DNA from: Halanaeroarchaeum sulfurireducens
GTDB taxonomy: Archaea > Halobacteriota > Halobacteria > Halobacteriales > Halobacteriaceae
Direction of reading: 5' to 3'
Length of the DNA: 64,000 bases
Assembly (NCBI RefSeq): GCF_001011115.1
Contig: NZ_CP008874.1
Coordinates: 930,001 to 994,000 of the forward strand
A program made the translations under genes and the position numbers. A model generated the notes under the pieces. That model was not told the origin of the DNA and searched no databases. It saw nothing but the letters and a program-made list of their open reading frames with translations. This document shows, piece by piece, positions 33,995 to 43,252 of this stretch; the first letter of the stretch is position 1, and every line of letters begins with the position of its first letter.

Positions 33995-35326
33995 TCAGTG
34001 GCGTCCGGCCGACTTCGAGACGACCTGCTTTGCCGTCCGCCGACCGTCGACGATGCGGCCGATGACACCGGCCCGGCTCGTGTAACTCGAACAGATGGTG
34101 ATGCCGTCGGGGAGCGAGAGATTATCGAGGGCCGACCAGGATCGGTCGTACGCCGGCATGCCGGGCCGAATGACGTTCACCGAGAGCACCTCGGCCGATG
34201 TGCCCGTTATCTCCTCGAATTCGGCCGCCGCCCGTCGGCCGATCTCGGCGTCGGGCGCGTCGAGAACCGTCTCGTCCCCGCTGCCGACGTAGGACGTGTA
34301 GATACCGTCACGGTCCAGCATGCTATGATTCCACGTGCTGCCGTTGGTCACGTATCCGTCGTCGATGACGTGAAAGCCGTGTCCCTCCCCGTCGAAGTCG
34401 GATTCGAGGTGGACGACCCCGATGGGATTGTAATTGAAGCGCGCCAATACGTCGGCCGCGGGTTCGTCGATTCCCGCGAGGAGGTCGGCGGCTGTCGGGG
34501 CCGGCGTCGTCAACACGACCGAATCGACGGTATGGGTGCCGGCCTCGGAGACGATCCGGAAGCGCTCGCCATCCTGCTCGATCCCGGTTACCGCTGTATC
34601 GAGGGCGATGCGATCCGCGTTGGCGTCGTACATCGCGTCCGGGAGGGTCTTCACTCCCCGCTCGAAGGTGACGATCGGCGGCGTGTCGATGCCCTCGAGG
34701 AGTCGCTTCGCAACGGTCAGGAGGATGCTCCCCTCGATGCCCATGTGATCGAGTGCCCGTCCGAGGGAGTACTCGACGTACATCTCGTCCGGATCGGTCC
34801 CGTAGAGGCCACTGTAGAGCGGTCCCATGAATCGCGTCGCCGCCTCGGTGCCGAATTTGCGGGCGAGATACTCGTGGACGGTCTCGTCTGGTCTGGCCGA
34901 TTCGGTCAGTGGCTCCGCGAGAATGCGGGCCTTGCCACGCCACGATAGCAGGTCCGTCGTGATGGCGTGGCGGATCGACAGCGGCATCGGCCGCAGGGAT
35001 CCCTTGTAGAACGCGTAAAGCGGCTGGTCCTCGTGTCCGAACCGAAGTTCCTCCGTGAGGTCGAGTTCTTCGACGAGCGATTTGAGTGGTGCCGAGAGTC
35101 GAAGTCGCTGGGGGCCGTGTTCCAGCACCGTGTCGTCGATCGTCGTGGACCGGACGACACCGCCTGGACGACCCGCCGCCTCGAACGTCCGGACGTCGGC
35201 CTCCATCGACGCAAGCGAGTGAGTCGCCGATAAACCCGACAGTCCGGCTCCGACGACGCCGACGGTCGGGCCGCTGTGCGCTGATTGCGTTCCCACCTCG
35301 TCGGTGATGTCGTCACCGTTCTGCAC
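33995..35326 (-). CDS. hemG: Protoporphyrinogen oxidase
   Basis: A 443-aa FAD-dependent amine-oxidase-fold enzyme. The dinucleotide-binding motif is GVVGAGLSGLSATHSLAS with the acidic residue in VRTFEAAGRPGG. Family signatures include EHGPQRLR, KFGTEAATRFMGPLYSGLYGTDP and the C-terminal flavin contact ITICSSYTSRAGVIGRIVDGRRTA. It oxidises protoporphyrinogen IX, or coproporphyrinogen in the alternative route, for heme synthesis. The length fits. The N-terminal 20 residues are polar and could be trimmed. It stands alone; no other heme gene is nearby. Confidence 0.85.
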   Translation of the reverse strand: MQNGDDITDEVGTQSAHSGPTVGVVGAGLSGLSATHSLASMEADVRTFEAAGRPGGVVRSTTIDDTVLEHGPQRLRLSAPLKSLVEELDLTEELRFGHEDQPLYAFYKGSLRPMPLSIRHAITTDLLSWRGKARILAEPLTESARPDETVHEYLARKFGTEAATRFMGPLYSGLYGTDPDEMYVEYSLGRALDHMGIEGSILLTVAKRLLEGIDTPPIVTFERGVKTLPDAMYDANADRIALDTAVTGIEQDGERFRIVSEAGTHTVDSVVLTTPAPTAADLLAGIDEPAADVLARFNYNPIGVVHLESDFDGEGHGFHVIDDGYVTNGSTWNHSMLDRDGIYTSYVGSGDETVLDAPDAEIGRRAAAEFEEITGTSAEVLSVNVIRPGMPAYDRSWSALDNLSLPDGITICSSYTSRAGVIGRIVDGRRTAKQVVSKSAGRH

Positions 35327-35414
35327 ACCTGCCCTTGGATACCGGTCTACTAAGGTACGTTGAAACCGACGTCGTCACGGAGCCGCGGACAGCCAATCGG
35401 CGATCGAATCCGTC

Positions 35415-36287
35415 TCACGATTTCTCGCCGGACGGGTGACGGGTGACGAGAATTGGTCGGTCGGCCGTCCTGATCGTCCGTTCGGAGACGCTCCCGAGGA
35501 ACGTCCGTTCGATCGCCCCTTTCCCGTGTGACCCGACGACGACCAGATCGACGCCGTGTTGCGTGGCGTAGTCCCTGATGGCCTCGTGGGGTTCCCCTTC
35601 CAGAATTTCCGTGGTGACCTCGAGGCCCGCTTCGGTCACCGCCCCCTCGAGCGATTCGATGGCTCGTTCGGCTTCCTCTTCGAGGAGTAGGTCGATCATC
35701 TGGTTGCGAGTCAATCCAGTGTCTACCACGGATATTCCGTGGATTGTGGCCTCAACTGCTGACGCGAGGTCGATCGCCGTCTCGATGGCGAACGCTGCGT
35801 CGTCGCTCCCGTCTGTCGCCACCAACACGTCCTCGTAGGCCGTCTCCAGGGGCGGAGCGTCCGTCGGGACGGTCAGAACCGGCAGCTCGCACTGTCTGAT
35901 GACGGCTTCGGTGACACTCCCCAACAACAATCGCGAGATGCCGCTCCGTCCATGCGTTCCCATGACGATGAGGTCGATGTCGTTCGTCATCGCGTAGTTG
36001 GAAATCCGCACCGACGTTCGTCCCTCGAGAATCTCCGTCGTCCAGTCGACGCCCGCGTCTTCACAGCCCGTTTCGACGTCGTCGAGTGCGTTCCGTCCCT
36101 CCCGTTCCAGGGCTCCGTGGACGGATTCACTGTCGATCCCGCCCTCGAAATCGGCGGCGTAGGTGAAATTGATTACGTATAGACCGTGGACCGTCGCGTC
36201 GAAGGCCCTGGCCAGCAACGTCGCGTGGTCGAGAGCGCGCTGTGCGTTTTCGCTCCCGTCGGTGGGGACCAGAATCTCGTCGATCAT
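35415..36287 (-). CDS. Universal stress protein with two UspA domains
   Basis: A 290-aa tandem Usp. Each half starts with the strand ILVPTDGSENAQ or VLVATDGSDDA. Each ends with the ATP-binding glycine loop, GTHGRSGISRLLLGSVTEAVI or GSHGKGAIERTFLGSVSERTI. The G-2x-G-9x-G(S/T) pattern is intact in both, so ATP binding is likely. It is monocistronic. The role is in stress adaptation; no specific partner can be named. Confidence 0.93.
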   Translation of the reverse strand: MIDEILVPTDGSENAQRALDHATLLARAFDATVHGLYVINFTYAADFEGGIDSESVHGALEREGRNALDDVETGCEDAGVDWTTEILEGRTSVRISNYAMTNDIDLIVMGTHGRSGISRLLLGSVTEAVIRQCELPVLTVPTDAPPLETAYEDVLVATDGSDDAAFAIETAIDLASAVEATIHGISVVDTGLTRNQMIDLLLEEEAERAIESLEGAVTEAGLEVTTEILEGEPHEAIRDYATQHGVDLVVVGSHGKGAIERTFLGSVSERTIRTADRPILVTRHPSGEKS

Positions 36288-36309
36288 ACTTTTAAACTTC
36301 TAACGGGAA

Positions 36310-36577
36310 CACCTTAACTCTCACAGGCTAAGTCCCCGTCCTCAAGGAGCAACCACCGGGAGCGAGTAGGGTGGGGTAGTTCACGCCTGCGTGGACCACC
36401 CGACCGGGGCGAACAAGTTTCGGATGAAACCGAACACTCAACTTGTTGTGAACGTTTGTTTGTGATAGTTCGTGACCGATCGACCGTCCAGGGCGGTCGA
36501 GGGATCACGGACTGTCGCGACGGGTTGGTGGTGGTCGCGCGCTACGACCCATCGCGATACCCGCTTCAGCGGGGCGC
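36310..36577. mobile_element. Possible IS605-type remnant upstream of 36615 gene
   Basis: GTAGGGTGGGGTAGTTCACG at 36366-36385 repeats the flank of the tnpB element at 31916-31935 with a single change. Near 36563-36577 a CCCGC-TTCA-GCGGG hairpin has the same TTCA loop as the IS ends elsewhere in the window. Nothing between them codes for protein. It looks like a non-coding relic or a MITE; the limits are guesses. The 327 bases between the Usp gene and the 36615 gene contain nothing else I can name. Confidence 0.4.
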
Positions 36578-36614
36578 CGATAGAGTTAGATGATCGCCGC
36601 CCGACAGTATCTGT

Positions 36615-36812
36615 ATGGCGGTGAAACGTCTCGCCAGATCGTTCGTGGTACTGAGTCTCCTCGTCATCGGTGCGCTCACGGCGTACCATCACTACGTGGA
36701 CGGAAAGACGCCGTCGTCCGCGGCGCTCGACGCCGCAACGGAATACGAACGTGGCGTGTCAACGATAGCAAGCGTCGCTGTCGACGTGGTGAGAAATCGA
36801 ACGAAGAGCTGA
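36615..36812 (+). CDS. Small single-pass membrane protein
   Basis: A 65-aa protein with basic N-terminus (MAVKRLAR), a hydrophobic helix at residues 9-24 and a short polar C-terminal part. The helix could be a signal anchor. No family is recognised, but similar short haloarchaeal hypothetical proteins exist. An overlapping frame at 36590 on the same strand is judged less likely because it lacks any such pattern. Confidence 0.5.
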   Translation: MAVKRLARSFVVLSLLVIGALTAYHHYVDGKTPSSAALDAATEYERGVSTIASVAVDVVRNRTKS

Positions 36813-36942
36813 GATGATGCTTGACGCTGCCCAGTGATCGTCAGCACCTCTCAGACGCGGTCGTAATCGAATTTTATTCGAGGAGTGACGTGGTGGGGTA
36901 AGCGACGGTGGTATGAAAACTGGCTTCGACCCGTCGCACCCG

Positions 36943-36998
36943 GGCCGGATCGACCAGCAATCACTCGGCAGGCCAGATCGACCAACAGTCACTTGGTC
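36943..36998. repeat. Two tandem 28-bp repeats upstream of ilvD
   Basis: Copies at 36943-36970 and 36971-36998 match at 22 of 28 positions, sharing GATCGACCA.CA.TCACT.GG. They lie about 90-150 bp before ilvD and might be protein-binding sites for control of branched-chain amino acid synthesis or for the adjacent promoter. Two copies without spacer rule out a CRISPR array. Confidence 0.7.
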
Positions 36999-37089
36999 GT
37001 TCCCCACCCGATGACGGGTATGCACTATCACAGCATCGACACCGACCGTTCCCATTTCGGGTCCGATATCGTGACCCAGACCCAGTAAC

Positions 37090-38808
37090 ATGTCGGAAGA
37101 GCAACTGAAAGACCGGGATCTCAGGAGTTCCGAGGTGACAGAGGGGGCCGACCGGGCGCCCCATCGGTCGTTGTTCCGGGCCGCCGGCCTCGACGACGAG
37201 GACATTCACAAACCGCTCATCGGGGTGGCGAACTCGTGGAACGAGATCGTTCCGGGCCACGTTCACCTGGACGAACTGGCCGAATTCGTGAAAGCGGGAA
37301 TCCGCCAGGCGGGCGGGACACCCCTCGAGTTCAACACGATCGCCGTCGACGACGGCATCGCGATGGGCCACGACGGGATGCGATCGAGTCTCCCCTCCCG
37401 GGAGACGATCGCCGACTCGGTGGAGTTGATGACCAATGCCCACCGCTTCGACGGGATCGTCGCGTTGGCATCCTGTGATAAGATCGTTCCTGGGATGTTG
37501 ATGGCCATCGCGCGCCTCGACGTCCCGGCCATCGTCGTCACTGGCGGTCACATGGCGGCCGGCGAATACGACGACGAACCGGCGGACCTCGCGTCGGTCT
37601 TCGAGGGGGTCAGCAAGTACAACGAGGGCGAGATGAGCGAGGACGAACTGTACGACCTGGAGTGCAACGCGTGTCCGGGCGAAGGATCGTGTGCTGGGAT
37701 GTTCACGGCCAACACGATGGCCTGCGTCACGGAGACACTGGGCCTCTCGTGGACGGGGTGTGCCACGGTCGGTGCCACCGACGACCGGAAACGCAAGATC
37801 GCGGAGCAAAGCGGACGGGAGATCCTCCGTCTGGTCGAGGAGGATGTCCGCCCGTCGGATCTGCTCACGCGCGAATCCTTCGAAAATGCGCTCACGGTCG
37901 ACCTGGCGCTCGGCGGGAGTACGAACACGATGTTGCACCTCCCCGCCATCGCTCAGGAAGCCGGCGTCGACCTCACACTCGAGGACTTCGAGGCGGTGGC
38001 CGACCGAACCCCGCACCTGGCCCATATGAGCCCTGCCGGTCCCTGGCGGATGGAACACCTCCGTGACGACGGAGGCGTGCCGGCAGTGATGACACGACTC
38101 ACGGATCTTCTCCACGGCGATCGCCCGACCGTCGATCGCACGACTATCGAGGGTCGCATCGAGGACGCTGAGTGGGGCGGGGACGTAATCCGGTCCCGTG
38201 AGGATCCGGTTCACGAGGAGGGTGGGCTGGCCGTCCTCCGCGGCAACATCGCACCCGAGGGTGCCGTGGTCAAAGCCGCCGCCATGGACGACGAGATGCG
38301 GGAATTCGAGGGGCGGGCCCGGGTTTTCGAATCCCAGCAGGCCACCCTCGACGCGCTGGACGCGGGTGAGATAGCGCCGGGAGACGTCATCGTCATTCGG
38401 TACGAGGGGCCGCGGGGCGGTCCCGGCATGCCCGAGATGCTCGAACCCACGTCGAAGGTGAGTGGGTCGCCACGTCTCTCGGGGTCGGTCGCGTTGATCA
38501 CGGACGGCCGCTTTTCCGGTGCGACGCGCGGGGCGGCCATCGGTCACGTGAGCCCGGAAGCCGCGGCTGGCGGACCGATCGCGCTCGTCGAAGAAGGCGA
38601 TACCATTCGGATCGACACCGACGCCGGCCGGCTGGATCTGGCGGTCTCCGAGGAAGAGCTCCGCGATCGAGCCACAGAGTGGTCACCTCCGGAAATCGAG
38701 GCCACCGGGGTTCTCGAACGGTACGCTGCCATGGCGACGAGTGCCTCGACCGGGGGCGTTCTCGAGGCACCCGATCGGGCCGCCGAGACGGATATTCACT
38801 TCGAGTAG
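37090..38808 (+). CDS. ilvD: Dihydroxy-acid dehydratase
   Basis: A 572-aa enzyme that converts 2,3-dihydroxy acids to 2-keto acids in valine, isoleucine and leucine synthesis, using an Fe-S cluster and Mg. Cluster cysteines are seen in ALASCDKIVPGM (near residue 128) and ECNACPGEGSCAGMFTANTM (near 196-206). Further family signatures are DLALGGSTNTMLHLPAIA, the VRYEGPRGGPGMPEML-like stretch (IRYEGPRGGPGMPEM) and ITDGRFSGATRGAAIGHVSPEA with the catalytic Ser. The length is standard. A second frame of 528 codons on the other strand is a shadow caused by high GC. No other ilv gene is adjacent. Confidence 0.97.
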   Translation: MSEEQLKDRDLRSSEVTEGADRAPHRSLFRAAGLDDEDIHKPLIGVANSWNEIVPGHVHLDELAEFVKAGIRQAGGTPLEFNTIAVDDGIAMGHDGMRSSLPSRETIADSVELMTNAHRFDGIVALASCDKIVPGMLMAIARLDVPAIVVTGGHMAAGEYDDEPADLASVFEGVSKYNEGEMSEDELYDLECNACPGEGSCAGMFTANTMACVTETLGLSWTGCATVGATDDRKRKIAEQSGREILRLVEEDVRPSDLLTRESFENALTVDLALGGSTNTMLHLPAIAQEAGVDLTLEDFEAVADRTPHLAHMSPAGPWRMEHLRDDGGVPAVMTRLTDLLHGDRPTVDRTTIEGRIEDAEWGGDVIRSREDPVHEEGGLAVLRGNIAPEGAVVKAAAMDDEMREFEGRARVFESQQATLDALDAGEIAPGDVIVIRYEGPRGGPGMPEMLEPTSKVSGSPRLSGSVALITDGRFSGATRGAAIGHVSPEAAAGGPIALVEEGDTIRIDTDAGRLDLAVSEEELRDRATEWSPPEIEATGVLERYAAMATSASTGGVLEAPDRAAETDIHFE

Positions 38809-38814
38809 GTCGGT

Positions 38815-39249
38815 TCACCGAACGTAGGTGGCGTATTCGCGCCAGTGGCGGACCGACCAGAACACGAGCCCACTCGCGATGAGCGCGGCCGACACGAGAT
38901 ACATGATGAGATTCGAGACCAGCACTTCATCGGGGTGTTTGATCGCGAACGTTATGCCCTCGCCGGCGAGGGTCACGACCACGAATGTCGTCAGCGTCAG
39001 TCCCAGCGTCGCGACCAGTATCTGGGTCCCCTCCAGGGTCGGACGTTCCAGTAAGAAGAGCGCGACGACGAATCCGACCGCCATCAACAGGACGTAGTAG
39101 GGGAATCGATCGGCGAAGCCGGTCGCCCGATTGGTCAACAGGGCGAGGATGCCGAGAAACGCCGCCGTGAGCAACACCGTCGATCCGGCGACTGGGACCA
39201 CGGCCTGACCCACGGTTTCCACGTCCAGCGATCGCCCGCGTGTGTTCAT
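38815..39249 (-). CDS. Four-helix membrane protein, unknown function
   Basis: A 144-aa protein with hydrophobic segments at about 18-38, 48-66, 76-97 and 110-130, and charged ends. No motif is recognised; it resembles haloarchaeal hypothetical integral membrane proteins. Its stop is only 6 bp from the ilvD stop, so the two genes converge. Confidence 0.7.
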   Translation of the reverse strand: MNTRGRSLDVETVGQAVVPVAGSTVLLTAAFLGILALLTNRATGFADRFPYYVLLMAVGFVVALFLLERPTLEGTQILVATLGLTLTTFVVVTLAGEGITFAIKHPDEVLVSNLIMYLVSAALIASGLVFWSVRHWREYATYVR

Positions 39250-39341
39250 ACTCCTCCGATTGCCAGCGCGTGCCTAAAGTCTACTGGGCCTGGTCGTCCA
39301 CAGCAGGTATGTACCTGCGGGACGGACACTTCCGATAGAAG

Positions 39342-40868
39342 ATGTCGACGGAGAACGCCGAGCAACTCCGCATCTCCGATGACGGGACCACGGTGCCAGC
39401 TATCGAGGTGCTGACCGGCCGCGGAGTCATTTTCGGCAAGAGTGGTTCAGGAAAGAGTAATTCGTCCAGCGTCATCATCGAGGAACTCCTCGAGCGGGGC
39501 TTCCCGCTGCTCATCGTCGACATCGAGGGCGAGTACTACACCCTCAAGGAGCGATACGAGGTCGTGCACATCGGCGCGACCGACAAGGCGGATATGCCGC
39601 TTCGGGAGACGGAGCCCGAAGAGGTAGTCACGCTCTGTCTCGACCGGAATCGACCAGTCATCATCGACCTCTCCGAGGTCATGGACATGGATCCGGCGGA
39701 GTACTTCGTCGATCAGGTCATCACGATCCTCTTCAGCCGGGAGAAGGAGGCCCGAAAGCCATTTCTCGTGGTCGTCGAAGAGATTCACGAGTTCCTCCCC
39801 CAGCAGGGTGGCCTGGACGACCTGGGGGAGACCCTGATCCGGATCGCCAAGCGGGGCCGAAAGCGCGGACTCGGCATGGTCGGTATGTCCCAGCGACCGG
39901 CGGCCGTCGACAAGGAGTTCATCACGCAGTGCGACTGGCTGGTCTGGCACCGGTTGACCTGGAAGAACGATACGCAGGTCGTCCGGTCCATACTCGGCTC
40001 GGAGAAGGCCCAGGAGGTCCAGGAGCTCGAAACCGGCCAGGCCATCATGATGACGGACTGGGACGAAACGATTCGCACCGTCAAGTTCCGTCGCAAACGG
40101 ACCTACGACGCCGCGGACACGCCGACGCTCTCTCCCGAGGATCGTCCAGACCTGACGACCGACGGGGCCGACGCCAGGGCCGAACAGCCCCCCGGGGAGG
40201 GTCGGCAATCTACACCAGATGACCAGCCAACGAATGCGGCCGAAACGGTCTCTGCCGACCCGCAGGCCGACCCGCCGGACGACCTGGAAGCCGGCTCGGC
40301 CACCGATCTTGAGGACAATGAGCCCGCAGACGCGGTCGATTCCCCTCCTCAGGAAGAGCCGTCGGACGACGAGAGCGACGGGGCCACGCCATCGGGAGAT
40401 CGGGACGAGACGGGTCAGCGACGCTCCCAGGACCGAGAGCAGGATACCGTCGACGAGCTACAGATCAAGAGCTTCGATCCGCCCGACGATGGCGAGAACG
40501 TCCCGGACCGCTCAACCGGTGGAGCTCCCTCCTCGGCCACCGATCGAACCGCGCCGCCAGCGGAATCCGTCACGGACGTGCCGAAAAAACACGCCGATCC
40601 CCCGTTCGAGTCCGACGACGCCAGGACACCGCTCTGGGAATTCGGTCACATGGTTTCGTACGTCATCGCCACGTTACTCGCGATCGTCTCCCGGTCGCTT
40701 CGATACGGGTTCGAGTACGCGAGGGGGACCGAAGAGGGCCCGTTCGATCCCATGGCACCGGCATCGACGGCGAACGGCTCCGCACCGGTCTCACGCGATC
40801 AGATGGTATTGATCGTTTCGGCACTCCTGTTGCTGGTGGTTCTCGCTCTCGGGTTCGTCGTCGCGTGA
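39342..40868 (+). CDS. HerA/DUF87-type ATPase with C-terminal membrane anchor
   Basis: A 508-aa protein. Residues about 10-255 form a HerA-like AAA+ motor: Walker A GKSGSGKSN (about 32-40), Walker B LVVVEEIHEFL (about 142-153), sensor motif SQRPAAVDKEF and the conserved WHRLTWKNDTQ. A long acidic disordered region (about 265-425) follows. Two hydrophobic stretches end the protein (about 430-450 and 485-507), so the motor is probably tethered to the membrane. HerA-like ATPases pump or remodel DNA in repair and chromosome segregation. The membrane tail suggests DNA movement at the envelope, a role I infer only from architecture. No NurA nuclease is adjacent. Confidence 0.82.
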   Translation: MSTENAEQLRISDDGTTVPAIEVLTGRGVIFGKSGSGKSNSSSVIIEELLERGFPLLIVDIEGEYYTLKERYEVVHIGATDKADMPLRETEPEEVVTLCLDRNRPVIIDLSEVMDMDPAEYFVDQVITILFSREKEARKPFLVVVEEIHEFLPQQGGLDDLGETLIRIAKRGRKRGLGMVGMSQRPAAVDKEFITQCDWLVWHRLTWKNDTQVVRSILGSEKAQEVQELETGQAIMMTDWDETIRTVKFRRKRTYDAADTPTLSPEDRPDLTTDGADARAEQPPGEGRQSTPDDQPTNAAETVSADPQADPPDDLEAGSATDLEDNEPADAVDSPPQEEPSDDESDGATPSGDRDETGQRRSQDREQDTVDELQIKSFDPPDDGENVPDRSTGGAPSSATDRTAPPAESVTDVPKKHADPPFESDDARTPLWEFGHMVSYVIATLLAIVSRSLRYGFEYARGTEEGPFDPMAPASTANGSAPVSRDQMVLIVSALLLLVVLALGFVVA

Positions 40869-40978
40869 CTGTGCGGTTCGGTATTGTGGACCCCGCCCGT
40901 CAGGGTGAGAAGACGGGGAGGCCAAGACGGACGTGGGCTAGACCCTGATCGATCGATGCGCTCCAATGATAACCCCCG

Positions 40979-42526
40979 TTACCGCGTCCAGAATGCTGGC
41001 GTGAAGATGACCAACACCGAGAGCACTTCCAGGCGACCGATCCACATCAAAAAGACCATGTACAGTTTCGACAGGTTCGAGAACGGCAGGAAATTGTTCA
41101 TCGGCCCGACGACGCCGAATCCGGGACCGACGTTTCCGAGCGTGGCGATGGCGACACTCATCGCTTCGAGCCCAGCCATCGACACGCCGGCCGTCCGCAA
41201 ACTGTCGAGGTAAAGCAGTACCGTCGAAAGCGCGAACAACGCCACGAAAAGCACCACGAACACGAGCAGGTCGCGGATCGTCTCCTCGTCGATGGCATTC
41301 TCTCGCAATCGGATCGGCCTGACAGCATCGGGGTGGACGGACGTGAACAGCGTCCGTTTGATGGATTTCGTCGCGAGCACCCACCGCACGATTTTGATCG
41401 AGCCGGCCGCGGATCCGGCCGATCCGCCGAGAAAATACGCGAACAGCAAGATCGTCTGTGCAGAGGCGTGCCACGTGTTGACGTCCATACTCGCGTACCC
41501 GGTCGTCGTCACGATGGCGATCGCCTGGAAGAGCCCCTGTCGAACGGCGTCTTCGAAATTTCCCGGGATGAGGCCGACGTTCGCCGGCGTCTGGGCGAGC
41601 CCGACACCGGCGAAGAGGACCCCCGAGATCACGGCCCCGAACCCGACCATGGCGAACAGATATGACCGAAATTCGGGATTGCCTGTCAACCGATCTGGCT
41701 CTCCATGGAGGACGTACCAGAACAGCGCGAAGTTGGTTCCCGCGAGGAGCATGAACGGCATCACCGCCCACTGGACGGCGGGAGAGAACGCCTCGATACT
41801 CCGTGCCTGTGGCGAAAAACCGCCAGTGGGCAACGTGGTGAGGGCGTGTGCGACCGCGTTGTAGAGATCCATGTTCGGTGCGACGCCGCCCAGGTGGAGT
41901 CCGTAGTAGACGAGGACAGCGAAGACGGTAAAACCGGCGTATATCCCCCATAGCGCACGTGCCGTCTCCTGAATCCGGGGCGTCAGTTTCTCCAGGGCGA
42001 GTCCCGGCGCCTCGTTGTTGATGATTTGCGCGCCACCGACGGACAGCTGGGGGAGAATGGCGACCATCAACACCAGAATCCCCATGCCCCCGAGCCACTG
42101 GGTGAGCTGACGCCACAGCATCATCGCGTGGCCGTGTTTTTCGACCGAAATCTCCCCGAGGGCCGTTGCACCCGTCGTGGTGAACCCACTCATGCTCTCG
42201 AACAGTGCATTGACGGGGCTGCTAACGGTGCCGGTTCCGGCGACGAGATACGGTACCGTGCCCGCCAACGGAACGATGAGCCAGACGAGACTCACCAGGA
42301 GGAACGCCTCTCGATTGCCCAGTTCGCCGTCACCACGGACTCGCTCCAGAAGGAGGCCGGCTCCGATCATCGTCGCACTCGCCGCCACGAACGGAGTCGG
42401 ACTTTCGCCGTAGTAGAGTGCCAGCGCCAGCGGAAACAGTGGGGCACCGCCCATATACTTGAGAACGCTCCCGACGTAGGCGAGGCTCAACCGGTAATCG
42501 ACGTAGGGGGTGGGCCGGGAAACCAT
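40979..42526 (-). CDS. trkH: TrkH-family potassium uptake channel subunit
   Basis: A 515-aa protein of the TrkH/KtrB superfamily. Four selectivity-filter loops can be seen: SMSGFTTTGAT, HALTTLPTGGFS, AIAIVTTTGYAS and ATLGNVGPGFG, each supplying a Gly to the pore. The GSAGSAAGSIKIVR loop is the conserved gate or linker region. It imports K+, essential for osmotic balance in haloarchaea that keep high internal KCl. Regulation needs a TrkA/RCK protein, which is not next to it. Length is normal. Confidence 0.93.
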   Translation of the reverse strand: MVSRPTPYVDYRLSLAYVGSVLKYMGGAPLFPLALALYYGESPTPFVAASATMIGAGLLLERVRGDGELGNREAFLLVSLVWLIVPLAGTVPYLVAGTGTVSSPVNALFESMSGFTTTGATALGEISVEKHGHAMMLWRQLTQWLGGMGILVLMVAILPQLSVGGAQIINNEAPGLALEKLTPRIQETARALWGIYAGFTVFAVLVYYGLHLGGVAPNMDLYNAVAHALTTLPTGGFSPQARSIEAFSPAVQWAVMPFMLLAGTNFALFWYVLHGEPDRLTGNPEFRSYLFAMVGFGAVISGVLFAGVGLAQTPANVGLIPGNFEDAVRQGLFQAIAIVTTTGYASMDVNTWHASAQTILLFAYFLGGSAGSAAGSIKIVRWVLATKSIKRTLFTSVHPDAVRPIRLRENAIDEETIRDLLVFVVLFVALFALSTVLLYLDSLRTAGVSMAGLEAMSVAIATLGNVGPGFGVVGPMNNFLPFSNLSKLYMVFLMWIGRLEVLSVLVIFTPAFWTR

Positions 42527-42641
42527 CGAATATGCGTATGGTCGCTTTCCTGGGTGATGGTAGTTTTGGCACGGCCCGTTCTTCCGGAAATGTGTGGATG
42601 TCCCTCTCGCACGGGGCTACGTCGACCGTGGTCGTCGCCTG

Positions 42642-43139
42642 TCAGAACAGCATGGGGCGCACTTCGCTTCCGGCAATCACGCCCACAGTTGCGAGTCCTA
42701 CCCCCAGGAATAGCAGCGCGTAGTTCGCCACGGAATTGGCCGACTGAACGAGGTCGGCCGAATACCGACGGTTGTCCCGAAACGGCTTGACACCCATCGG
42801 GGTCAGTGCGTCGGCTCCGATATGTGAAACGATCGTCCCGAACCCCAGGGCGAACCCGAAGGCGGCAGCCGCTAACCCAGGAAGGTGTCCCTCGGGAATC
42901 GCAACGAGCAACCCGCCGGCGCCGAGGACCAGTCCAACGAGCACCGCGAAGGGGACCGTGTGGGTTATTCCCCGGTGTTCGACGAATGGAATCCGGTGGT
43001 CCCAATCGGGAACTATCGAGATGCCGGCAGCCACCAGCGCACCGAGCACACCGATTTCGATACCGCCGAAGAGGGTGGCAATGAATCCAGGAAGCGTGTA
43101 CACGAGGAGTGCTGCGCCGACGTGGCCGTTTCGATGCAT
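42642..43139 (-). CDS. YdjM/DUF457-like membrane-bound metal-dependent hydrolase
   Basis: A 165-aa membrane protein of the LexA-regulated YdjM/DUF457 class. Metal-binding motifs are the starting MHRNGHVGAALL His, SIVPDWDHRIPF (Asp-rich) and HRGITHT His pair, with a further His in FGTIVSHIGADALTPMGVKPF. Five or so hydrophobic helices place it in the membrane. Substrate unknown; phospholipid-like substrates have been proposed for relatives. ATG 43139 is preferred over the frame start at 43163 because the metal motif starts at MHRNGH. Confidence 0.85.
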   Translation of the reverse strand: MHRNGHVGAALLVYTLPGFIATLFGGIEIGVLGALVAAGISIVPDWDHRIPFVEHRGITHTVPFAVLVGLVLGAGGLLVAIPEGHLPGLAAAAFGFALGFGTIVSHIGADALTPMGVKPFRDNRRYSADLVQSANSVANYALLFLGVGLATVGVIAGSEVRPMLF

Positions 43140-43252
43140 GATGGAGGGGGTGGAGTTTCCCAACGAGCTACCACGCTCGCCGTAGTCATCGATCGTATCG
43201 GACCGCCACGGTTGTGTCTGGTGGTTTCACGGTCCTTAGAGATGAGTGGGTG

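Noticed and set aside
36961-38547. 528-codon open frame antisense to ilvD
   Set aside because: It covers a well-conserved enzyme gene, has Arg/His-rich, low-complexity composition and no recognisable domain. It is a shadow created by high GC.
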